Source: JBDREC01 sp043820105 [NCBI: Pseudomonadota bacterium] (GTDB lineage: Bacteria > Bdellovibrionota_F > JAHFAK01). From it: a stretch of DNA of 6,787 nt. Below, piece by piece: positions 1 to 6,351 of the stretch. The stretch covers positions 1 through 6,787 of the forward strand of contig JBDREC010000100.1 of NCBI GenBank assembly GCA_043820105.1, written 5' to 3'. The position numbers and the translations under genes were made by a program. Under the pieces are notes generated by a model. That model ran no database searches. It saw only the letters and a program-made list of their open reading frames with translations, and was not told the origin of the DNA. Position 1 is the stretch's first letter; every line of letters starts with the position of its first letter.

Positions 1-80
1 ATGTTCATTAAGATAGTGCATGATTTAATATTTTACCATTAACATCAGAATATTTCTTTCAAAATCCACTTGCTGTTTAT
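1..80. other. Left flank after the recombinase, no gene recognised
   Basis: AT-rich. The only candidate is a 19-codon GTG-initiated reading frame (84-25, minus) that overlaps the recombinase stop. I see no terminator hairpin or other structure. Confidence 0.4.
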
Positions 81-1757
81 TCACTCTATCAGCGCCTCCG
101 CCATGCTAATCATCGATTTACTATAAATCGGCCAACGGCCATCCGAAAGTTCGGATGTAAAATGAGGGCGGTTTTTTGATGAAAGTCTTTTTGTTTGAAG
201 ACATTGTGACCTTTCTTGTTGTTCTAAAAATAAAAAATTAAAGGGGGCGAAAAAATCAAAAGAAAAAAGCGATTTGTTGGCGATTTTGATGTTTTTAAAA
301 AGCAGTTGCAGCACTTGCTTCTTGGTCAAATTATCTATCGTTTTCGCTCTTGGATTATACCCTTCAATGAATTCAGCAACACGGTTTTTATAGTTCTTAG
401 AGTTCTCTCTTTCAATTGCTCTAACTTCTTGCAGAGCAATGCGTTTCTTTAAATCGTCTTCTTCGGTTTTTAGCGTTTCGCTTTTCTCTCTGTAAACTTC
501 TTCGCTTAATAAATTATCCAAATACGCATCAGTTAATTTCGATTGTTTTTGAAGCACTATTTTAAGCTTTTCCTGTAGTTTTTCCAACTCATTTTTTGAG
601 ATTTGCTCAATAGCCGGGGATTCCAGTTCAGTCACTGTTGTCCATCGGCTCGATTTTAGTTTATTATTTTTGAGCAAAGTCTCTAAAAGTTCAGCTACCT
701 GAGATTCGATAATATCTGCTTTTACACATTTATTTTTACATTGGATAAAGCTTGTCTGCGGGCCTCCGCATCTATAATATCTCTGCTTAAATCCTGTTCT
801 ATGATTAGAGATTGAAGAAATTCCTAAATATTTATGATTGCACTTTGTGCAATAAAGAACCCCGGAAAGAGGATACTCACTTGCCCTTCTTTTCCAAACA
901 ATCTTTTTCTCTTTCAACTTTTCCTGAACAATCGCAAAATCTTCATCACTTATCAAGGGTTGATGCCTGCCCTGTGCAACAATAATCTTCTCCTGTGGAT
1001 TTTTAATATATCTAAAACCTCTTTTTGTTTTTTTGGTTTTATCATACCTTGATTTATTCCAAACAAGCTTACCTGTATAAATTCTATTCTTTAAAATATC
1101 ACTGATAAATTTAGTTCCCAGAATATTATCGTTACGAGTCCTATGGCCTTTTTTAGTCAGATATTCCGTAATACTTCTAATACTTCTGCCGGAAATATAC
1201 ATTTTATAAATAGTTTTTACTAATTCAGCTTCTTTTTCGTTTACTTCCAAAAGCTTCTTTTCTTTGTTATAGGCATAACCGCAAGGAGCAAATCTTGCGC
1301 CCTGCCAATTACCTGCTTTTATTCCTTTAACCATTCCGGGGAAAACTCGTTCCGCTAATCTATTTCTTTCAAACTCTGCGAAACTGCCTAACTGTTGAAG
1401 CATTAATTTTCCAGCAGAAGTTGTAGAGTCAAAAGGTTCCGTAGCTGATTTAAAACCAACCTCATAAGAATATAACTTATCCATAAGATTAAGCAAATCC
1501 CTTAAGTTTCTGCTGAACCTGTCAATTTTATAAACTAAAACAAGATCAAATCTTTTTTGTCTAGCATCTTCAAGAAGTTTCTTTAAGGCAGGTCGTTCAA
1601 GCGAATAGCCGCTTATTCCATCATCAGAATAAACTTTATAAATTTCATATCCCTCACGCTCAGCAAAAGATTCTAGATATTCTCTTTGTACTTCTAAGGA
1701 ATATCCTTCTTTAACTTGGTCTTCAGTTGAAACTCTTATGTAAATTGAAACTCTCAT
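81..1757 (-). CDS. Large serine recombinase
   Basis: 558 residues. Resolvase catalytic domain at 1 to about 140: nucleophile Ser10 in YIRVSTEDQ, YSDDGISGYS (43-52), KIDRFSRNL (77-85) with the catalytic arginines, and helix E from AEFERNRLAERV. A recombinase DNA-binding domain follows (about 155-260), then a zinc ribbon with Cys303/Cys306 (CTKC), Cys330 and Cys340/344, a coiled coil (about 385-450) and a C-terminal tail. Length and domain order are those of phage- or ICE-type integrases that join short attachment sites. It begins 12 bases after the effector stop with no clear Shine-Dalgarno, so it may be translated by readthrough from the operon. Codons 488-539 form one arm of a 157-bp inverted repeat whose other copy lies at 6492-6648, so the last 19 residues lie outside the repeat. 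It probably moves or inverts the cassette. Confidence 0.93.
   Translation of the reverse strand: MRVSIYIRVSTEDQVKEGYSLEVQREYLESFAEREGYEIYKVYSDDGISGYSLERPALKKLLEDARQKRFDLVLVYKIDRFSRNLRDLLNLMDKLYSYEVGFKSATEPFDSTTSAGKLMLQQLGSFAEFERNRLAERVFPGMVKGIKAGNWQGARFAPCGYAYNKEKKLLEVNEKEAELVKTIYKMYISGRSIRSITEYLTKKGHRTRNDNILGTKFISDILKNRIYTGKLVWNKSRYDKTKKTKRGFRYIKNPQEKIIVAQGRHQPLISDEDFAIVQEKLKEKKIVWKRRASEYPLSGVLYCTKCNHKYLGISSISNHRTGFKQRYYRCGGPQTSFIQCKNKCVKADIIESQVAELLETLLKNNKLKSSRWTTVTELESPAIEQISKNELEKLQEKLKIVLQKQSKLTDAYLDNLLSEEVYREKSETLKTEEDDLKKRIALQEVRAIERENSKNYKNRVAEFIEGYNPRAKTIDNLTKKQVLQLLFKNIKIANKSLFSFDFFAPFNFLFLEQQERSQCLQTKRLSSKNRPHFTSELSDGRWPIYSKSMISMAEALIE
140..157. repeat. 18-bp palindrome at the outer edge of the left arm
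   Basis: CATCCGAAAGTTCGGATG: perfect 8-base arms around AG. Similarity between the two repeat arms stops exactly at its outer end. Confidence 0.85.
140..296 (+). repeat. Left arm of the 157-bp inverted repeat (inside the recombinase gene)
   Basis: The reverse complement of this stretch equals 6492-6648 at 156 of 157 positions. The single difference (243) changes a Pro codon CCC to CCA, a silent change in the recombinase frame. It covers recombinase codons 488-539. Its outer edge is an 18-bp palindrome. The two arms would bracket a segment of 6509 bp. Confidence 0.97.
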
Positions 1758-1769
1758 ATTTTAAATTCA

Positions 1770-2273
1770 TTAATTCTGGCAACTAGTTGTAATCATAGAA
1801 GTAACAATATCGTTTAATAATCTTCCCCTAAAATTCACAAGCACAATATTTCGATGTTTATTAATTTCTGCAATGCATTCTTTAGAAATAAATCCTTCCT
1901 CCTGAGGAGCATAGATTATTAGAGCGGTATCATCTTTTTTTATTAATAGGATCTCACCCAAACAAGAAGATATGGTTTTCCAATGAGCAAGAAATAGAGA
2001 AAAATTTTCTGCTTTTCTTAATTCTCTAGTAGTAATTTGAGTTATATTACTTTCACTAAACAGTTTAGAATCAATCAAAAGACTACTTAAAGAAGAATAC
2101 GCATCATTTTCTGCAAATATAGCAATCTTTCTAGAAGCCAATCCCTTCCCCAATCTAAGTAATGCTGGCGATATTCCTTTAACCCATCGACATATTTCAA
2201 CAATGACAGCAAAAATTACAATGACTGTCGACACGTAACCAAGAAAATTCAAAATTTTCAAAACAGTATCCAT
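1770..2273 (-). CDS. Single-pass membrane protein with cytosolic alpha/beta domain; candidate CBASS effector
   Basis: 167 residues. Residues about 7-28 form one hydrophobic helix (ILNFLGYVSTVIVIFAVIVE), followed by Arg29, Lys32, Arg40, Lys43, Arg48 and Lys49, so by the positive-inside rule the rest lies in the cytosol. Residues about 48-160 look like a Rossmann/flavodoxin- or TIR-like alternating fold, with strands RKIAIFAEN, TALIIYAP and RNIVLVNF, ending in RGRLLNDIVTSMITTS. I know of no functional assignment. The position directly after the CD-NTase is where CBASS effectors normally sit, and membrane-disrupting effectors are common. The inferred role is therefore to sense the cyclic nucleotide through the alpha/beta domain and act at the membrane. 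ATG 2273 was chosen over 2348 because GGGAGG lies 5 bases upstream; the longer form would overlap the CD-NTase by 53 bases. Confidence 0.8.
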   Translation of the reverse strand: MDTVLKILNFLGYVSTVIVIFAVIVEICRWVKGISPALLRLGKGLASRKIAIFAENDAYSSLSSLLIDSKLFSESNITQITTRELRKAENFSLFLAHWKTISSCLGEILLIKKDDTALIIYAPQEEGFISKECIAEINKHRNIVLVNFRGRLLNDIVTSMITTSCQN

Positions 2274-2278
2274 AATAA

Positions 2279-2284
2279 CCTCCC
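2279..2284 (-). promoter_or_regulatory. Ribosome binding site deciding the effector start
   Basis: GGGAGG on the minus strand, 5 bases before ATG 2273, in the 22-base gap after the CD-NTase stop. It places the start just before the membrane helix. Confidence 0.8.
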
Positions 2285-2295
2285 AGTCAATAAAA

Positions 2296-3171
2296 TTAAG
2301 AAGCGAATTTATTTCCAAATAATTTTCTCCATAATTTAACAGATTCATCTGTATCTTCAGATTTTAAAGCTTCACTAGCGATATCTAAACTATTTTTTAT
2401 TTCACTCATAAAGCTTTTGAATTCATAAAAACTCCACCGTTTTGCGACATTAACAGATGGATATCCCGGATCATTAATGACTGGCACTTTGCCTAATTCT
2501 AAATACGATTTGTAAGTACTATAAATATTATAGAAAATATCTCTTATCGCAACGCCGTACGATTCGGGTTCTGATAAAATACATTGAGACAATAAACTTT
2601 CAATTATGTAAGAATTTGGCTTAGAACTTTCGCTAGACAATCTATCACGCCAAAACTTAATTATTTTAATTAAATGGATATAATATCCTTCTGTATTTTT
2701 ATTCCTATCAGTCGAAAACTCAATCTGATTTTTAGGATGCGTAGCTACCCAAGTCTTAGCTTCTCGATCAGGAATCCATAACGGTCCAGAACGATTCGAG
2801 ATTGGAGTAGAAGGAACAACATCCAAACTAAATCCGTTTTTATGAATCACATTAACTGATCTTCCCTGAGGTTTTATTTTAGAGTATTGATTCTGGAGGG
2901 AAGCCTGCAACCAAGCTAAAACAACCTCAGGAGCTGTATTATTTCGATCTAAGTCAATTATAAGAATAATATCAACATCCTTAATGTCATTAATCGCTGT
3001 ATCTCTAGCATAAGAACCAGACAAAAAAGTCTCTGGATTGGCTTTTGAAATCTCATCATCTTTAGCTAAAAAATCTCTGATTTCTTCATGTGATTTTTTA
3101 GCTAATTTTACATCTTTATAATCCGGCTCGATATTTTTTAGTAATCCTTTAAAATATGTTGTCATTTCCAT
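2296..3171 (-). CDS. CD-NTase (cGAS/DncV-like nucleotidyltransferase) of CBASS
   Basis: 291 residues. CD-NTases make cyclic di- or trinucleotides on phage infection, and these activate an effector. The pol-beta-type active site is complete: Gly52-Ser53 in LSGSYARDT, Asp65 and Asp67 in KDVDIIL, and the third metal ligand Asp117 in FSLDVVP. A family-like stretch WIPDREAKTWVATHPK (132-147) follows, then a helical OAS1-C-like half with HLIKIIKFWRDRL, NDPGYPSVNVAKRW (233-246) and a C-terminal WRKLFGNKF. The protein ends almost at once after that helix in Ala-Ser, without an obvious flexible tail. I chose ATG 3171 because AAGGAGG lies 9 bases upstream and the fold starts there; a longer reading to 3246 would overlap the E1 gene by 71 bases. 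I cannot assign the clade or the product nucleotide. The neighbouring E1, E2 and JAB genes point to type II-like CBASS. Confidence 0.93.
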   Translation of the reverse strand: MEMTTYFKGLLKNIEPDYKDVKLAKKSHEEIRDFLAKDDEISKANPETFLSGSYARDTAINDIKDVDIILIIDLDRNNTAPEVVLAWLQASLQNQYSKIKPQGRSVNVIHKNGFSLDVVPSTPISNRSGPLWIPDREAKTWVATHPKNQIEFSTDRNKNTEGYYIHLIKIIKFWRDRLSSESSKPNSYIIESLLSQCILSEPESYGVAIRDIFYNIYSTYKSYLELGKVPVINDPGYPSVNVAKRWSFYEFKSFMSEIKNSLDIASEALKSEDTDESVKLWRKLFGNKFAS

Positions 3172-3175
3172 TGTT

Positions 3176-4471
3176 TTAATCCTCCTTAATTTGAATATCT
3201 GTCGGCAGCACTGAACTCTCTGGAAATGCATCTTCATTAGGTTCAAGACCGTACTGCTTTCTTAATGCACCTTCAAAGTTGCCACAAGCTGGACATTCTT
3301 CATCTTTACAGAAATCCACCCCATACCAACGTAAAACAGTCATGGCTGTTGCTTCATCACTTAATGGCGGCCATGATGCATATTGTGTATTTGGCTCAGG
3401 TCTATTTATCCAAAAATACCAATTTGCTGAAAGATCTTTATCCAATATATGCAATGTTGAATCTTTATTTTTTATTAACTCCTGCAAAGCTAACTTTGAA
3501 GTCATGGTTCCAATAGGCTCAACATCTATAGATAATCCTGGTTCTACAGGCACATTTCTATCAGAATATGCTATATCACTAGCATTGGTATTAGATGAAA
3601 CCTCTTGATCTGTCTCTACATCAGGCATACCTAATAAAAAACAATGATAACAGGCTGTTTCCGTTGGATACACTCGCAGAATCTGTCCACCATATGCTCT
3701 ACGGAAAGCTCCGGGAAAAAACATTGTCTTTTTTTGCTCCAAACCAATTCTATTGATTAAAAGTTTACTTTCTCGATTATCGGTAGCACATATAATTAAA
3801 TCAACACTTTTCGCTATTTCTAACAACTTAGTTCTATTTTGTTCATCTGCTTTTATAGGATAGGTAGATACTTTAACCTTAGGATTCTTTTCTAATAATA
3901 AATCTCTAGCAACTACTACTTTTTTTCTCCCAATGTGAGACAACCCAGCCTGATGTCGACAAATATTACCAACTTCAAGCCTATCAGGATCTACTAAATG
4001 AAAATTGCCAACCCCACATTTAACTAAATCAATTGAAATATGAATACCACCAGTCCCTAAGCCAAATATTAAGACCGAAGTATCTTTTAATAAATTTGTC
4101 TCAATAAAGCCTCGCTGTCTAGCGGAAAGTTCATGTCCTATATCAACAATACAGGTTTTTATTTCCTCCTTTTCCTCTGGGCCTTTATTGATATACGATA
4201 CTACTTTATATTTATCACCAGAAGGAGCTATATAATCGTATTTTTTGGTATCATCAACCTGTATTAATTGCACTACCAGAAAATACTCACTGCTATTTGT
4301 TTCTCCAATCACCACAGCGCCATATACTTCCTTTGGGTTTTGGAATATCCCTAACGAGTTTAATGAATAAGCATCTCCTTCATCCCATTCAGAAAAAATA
4401 CATGGCAAAACCTTATTATCATTCAGTTTCTTCCAATTAACATTTAAATACTCAGACGGTATTGTGATCAT
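3176..4471 (-). CDS. E1-like/ThiF-family adenylyltransferase (Cap2 E1-half-like)
   Basis: 431 residues. Residues 1 to about 125 are an N-terminal part I cannot name. Residues about 128-335 are the E1/ThiF Rossmann core: FGLGTGG (136-142) ATP loop, VDPD (160-163), NICRHQ with the Arg172 finger, GRKK (181-184), and CATDN with Asp231. Cys274/Cys277 (CYHC) and Cys393/Cys396 (CPAC) form the split zinc site typical of MoeB/ThiF/E1 proteins. Such enzymes adenylate a protein C-terminus with ATP; E1 proper then forms a thioester. The stretch from 278 to about 320, where a transfer cysteine often lies, contains no Cys, so thioester formation is uncertain. The start overlaps the stop of the 59-residue gene (ATGA), and the stop lies 4 bases before the CD-NTase start. 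Separate E1 and E2 genes differ from fused Cap2. Confidence 0.9.
   Translation of the reverse strand: MITIPSEYLNVNWKKLNDNKVLPCIFSEWDEGDAYSLNSLGIFQNPKEVYGAVVIGETNSSEYFLVVQLIQVDDTKKYDYIAPSGDKYKVVSYINKGPEEKEEIKTCIVDIGHELSARQRGFIETNLLKDTSVLIFGLGTGGIHISIDLVKCGVGNFHLVDPDRLEVGNICRHQAGLSHIGRKKVVVARDLLLEKNPKVKVSTYPIKADEQNRTKLLEIAKSVDLIICATDNRESKLLINRIGLEQKKTMFFPGAFRRAYGGQILRVYPTETACYHCFLLGMPDVETDQEVSSNTNASDIAYSDRNVPVEPGLSIDVEPIGTMTSKLALQELIKNKDSTLHILDKDLSANWYFWINRPEPNTQYASWPPLSDEATAMTVLRWYGVDFCKDEECPACGNFEGALRKQYGLEPNEDAFPESSVLPTDIQIKED
3181..3187 (-). promoter_or_regulatory. Ribosome binding site deciding the CD-NTase start
   Basis: Strong AAGGAGG on the minus strand, 9 bases before ATG 3171, inside the last codons of the E1 gene. 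It rules in the 291-residue CD-NTase and makes the 25-residue longer reading unlikely. Confidence 0.85.
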
Positions 4472-4647
4472 TGTCCAAACATATCCGCTTCTTCTGCAGT
4501 AATATTCAAGCCTGGTGCAGCAGAATCTGCAGATGAAACTGCTACTATTGTTTTTTTAGTCTTATCATAAACCAACTTATTACGTCCTGGTCGACGTGCA
4601 GCAATTGCTTGCATTGCTTCACGAATTTTTTCTTTTTGAGAATCCAT
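4468..4647 (-). CDS. 59-residue unrecognised small protein coupled to E1
   Basis: Starts at ATG 4647 and ends at a TGA whose bases overlap the E1 start codon (ATGA, 4471-4468). Shine-Dalgarno-like GGGAGG and AGGA lie 12 and 5 bases upstream, and the gene begins 7 bases after the E2 stop. I recognise no family. The N-terminus (KEKIREAMQAIAARRPGRNK, residues 5-24) looks like a basic amphipathic helix. A short strand pair follows (KLVYDKTKKTIVAVSS, about 24-39), then an Ala/Ser linker and an acidic tail ending EEADMFGQ. It has no Gly-Gly C-terminus and is shorter than a beta-grasp ubiquitin-like protein. Its place between E2 and E1 makes it a candidate modifier, adenylation substrate, or E1/E2 adaptor; this is inference. 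The packing, ribosome sites and coupling make it very likely a real gene. Confidence 0.8.
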   Translation of the reverse strand: MDSQKEKIREAMQAIAARRPGRNKLVYDKTKKTIVAVSSADSAAPGLNITAEEADMFGQ

Positions 4648-4652
4648 ATTAA

Positions 4653-4665
4653 TCCTATTCCTCCC
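4653..4665 (-). promoter_or_regulatory. Ribosome binding site of the 59-residue gene
   Basis: GGGAGG (4665-4660) is 12 bases and AGGA (4656-4653) 5 bases before ATG 4647. The region overlaps the end of the E2 gene. It supports active translation of a small gene that is easily missed. Confidence 0.65.
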
Positions 4666-5107
4666 TCATAGTCGCTACAAAATCATTTATAGTTTGTCCC
4701 GTAGCCAAGTGTTGCTCAAAAGCTTCAAACCATAACATTATTTTTAACATAACTTTATTCAAAGTAATACCACTATGCCATCGACTTTGTCTCCAATGAC
4801 AGATTTGGACTTCCCTGCTACTGCTAGGTTCTAATGTATGCATCTTATGAGATACACCATAACTAACTATTGATGTCCCATTATAGCCAATGAGTGGATT
4901 TGGCTTATGCACATAAACAGAAGGACATTGATAAGGATAATTAGTCGGCAATCGACACCAAACCGTATAGCTCCTTCCACCACTAGAATTATAATCACCA
5001 AAAATATAATAAAAATTTCCTTGGGGGTAATACTTTACAAAGTATTGTGACATCCCATCTCTTTTTAAAATCTGATTTTCTAGATTTAATCTATCCAACA
5101 ATGTCAT
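4655..5107 (-). CDS. Stand-alone E2-like (UBC-fold) ubiquitin-conjugating protein
   Basis: 150 residues, close to the size of a bare UBC fold. Visible features: a YPYQCPSVYVH segment (residues about 57-67) matching the E2 YPxxxP strand; a His-containing stretch SHKMHTLEP (86-94); the probable catalytic Cys103 in VQICHW; Trp110; then a helical tail (TLNKVMLKIMLWFEAFEQHL) ending TGQTI, as in bacterial E2-like proteins next to E1 and JAB genes. It would accept an activated protein C-terminus from the E1 encoded downstream and pass it to a target. In most type II CBASS loci this domain is the N-terminal half of Cap2, whereas here it is separate. I chose ATG 5107 over the upstream ATG at 5143 because AAGGAAG lies 5-12 bases before it and the protein then starts at the fold. 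The 17-bp overlap with the XRE-JAMM gene suggests coupled translation. Confidence 0.85.
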   Translation of the reverse strand: MTLLDRLNLENQILKRDGMSQYFVKYYPQGNFYYIFGDYNSSGGRSYTVWCRLPTNYPYQCPSVYVHKPNPLIGYNGTSIVSYGVSHKMHTLEPSSSREVQICHWRQSRWHSGITLNKVMLKIMLWFEAFEQHLATGQTINDFVATMREE

Positions 5108-6347
5108 TGTCTCTTCCTTTAAGCTTATGATAACAATCAACAATCTGGTCTAACTTTAAAAGTGATAAACTGTTATTCTTCACTTCAAGCTCCGTTGATT
5201 TTCCTATAGCTCTATCCAGCCAATCAACTTGTAATATTTTATGTGGCCACTTATCATCTATAGCAAATGCAATATATTGCTCATTTTTAACCGGCACAAC
5301 AAAAATATGTCCAAATGAGGTGTGATACACTTCTATATCTTTCGACAATATTTGTCTAAGATCTTTTATTGCATTTAATATCGTCCTTTCTGATATTATT
5401 TTTAGAGAATTTCCCTCATTAGCAATAACTCTACCAAGTGGCTCTACTGGAATTTTAATATTATCTAGATTAAATAGCGAATAGGAGTGCAAATTTTGTT
5501 CCGACATTAAATTACTTTCAACTAAAATTTCTCTAATAGGACTCACTCCTTTTAAAACTATTAGGCACGCATCAACAGGACTAGTATCAGGAAAATTCTG
5601 ATAAGCAAAAGGATTAATGCGAACTATACGTTCTTTTTTAGAAACGTTAACAAAAGAAACAATAAACTCCGCCATTTCATTAAAATTATTCCTATTAGCT
5701 AACCGCTTTATTCTACTGATATCACCAGAGCTAGGAGACTCTAGCCCAAGATTATGATGTGAATGCCAGTCACCAAAGTATCTTAGCCCCCATTTATCGC
5801 TTAATTCTGTACTAATTTTAACCAGATAATCTACATCTAGTCTAAAATGTGCATTATCCCTAATAGCTTTTGGTCCAGCTTTTGTAGCTAGGTAAATAAT
5901 AGGAATGTCACCCCAAATTCCAAATAAATCACCGCCAGTTTCAACTTTCCAGGACGAACTTTCTAAAGCTATAGCCTGCAACTCAGATTCATAAATAGCT
6001 AAAACAGTCGATGGGGAACCCCTTTTTACTTTACCTATTTCAAGTTCTTCAACAACTTTAACTGGATCAGATTGAGTTAAAACAAATTTAAATATTTTTG
6101 AGAAAACAGGGTGCTTTTCAATCCAGGTTTTAACATTCTTTGGCATTTCTAAATTATCCTGATTTAAAATATCTTTTGAAATATTAAGCAATTCAGATAT
6201 TCGCTGAATAAGATCTTGACTTGGTAAACGACGTCCTTTCTCAATATCAACCAAATAAGCAGCTGAAATTTCTAATTTTCTAGCAAACTCCCTTAAAGAA
6301 ATTTTATTTTTTATTCGTTCTTTTTTTATTTTTTCACCAATCTGCAT
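5091..6347 (-). CDS. XRE-family HTH fused to JAMM/JAB metallopeptidase (Cap3-like regulator/peptidase)
   Basis: 418 residues. Residues about 4-60 form an XRE/Cro-type helix-turn-helix (core around SLREFARKLEISAAYLVDIE, then GRRLPS). After a linker, residues about 110-250 look like a JAB/MPN domain: Glu136 in ETGGDLFG, then His195-x-His197 and Ser206-x-x-Asp209 (DWHSHH, then PSSGD). This is the zinc-binding JAMM set, with one extra residue between HxH and SxxD compared with the usual x7 spacing. Residues about 265-418 are a C-terminal part I cannot name, rich in predicted strands (HIFVVPV, WPHKILQVDW). JAMM enzymes remove ubiquitin-like proteins from targets, and in type II CBASS Cap3 reverses Cap2 conjugation. 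First gene of the operon, with its 3' end overlapping the E2 gene by 17 bp. The HTH and the palindromic promoter directly upstream suggest autorepression. No Shine-Dalgarno precedes the ATG. Domain calls are firm; the combined role is inferred. Confidence 0.9.
   Translation of the reverse strand: MQIGEKIKKERIKNKISLREFARKLEISAAYLVDIEKGRRLPSQDLIQRISELLNISKDILNQDNLEMPKNVKTWIEKHPVFSKIFKFVLTQSDPVKVVEELEIGKVKRGSPSTVLAIYESELQAIALESSSWKVETGGDLFGIWGDIPIIYLATKAGPKAIRDNAHFRLDVDYLVKISTELSDKWGLRYFGDWHSHHNLGLESPSSGDISRIKRLANRNNFNEMAEFIVSFVNVSKKERIVRINPFAYQNFPDTSPVDACLIVLKGVSPIREILVESNLMSEQNLHSYSLFNLDNIKIPVEPLGRVIANEGNSLKIISERTILNAIKDLRQILSKDIEVYHTSFGHIFVVPVKNEQYIAFAIDDKWPHKILQVDWLDRAIGKSTELEVKNNSLSLLKLDQIVDCYHKLKGRDNDIVG
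5113..5119 (-). promoter_or_regulatory. Ribosome binding site deciding the E2 start
   Basis: AAGGAAG on the minus strand, with its core AGGA 7 bases before ATG 5107. It lies inside the last codons of the XRE-JAMM gene and supports the shorter 150-residue E2 over a start at 5143. Confidence 0.7.
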
Positions 6348-6351
6348 GGGG

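Noticed and set aside
834-1052. Plus-strand open frame of 72 codons
   Set aside because: It lies opposite the well-supported recombinase, has no ribosome site and no family features.
3265-3608. Two overlapping plus-strand open frames of 83 and 109 codons
   Set aside because: Both lie inside the E1 gene on the opposite strand and read as low-complexity shadows.
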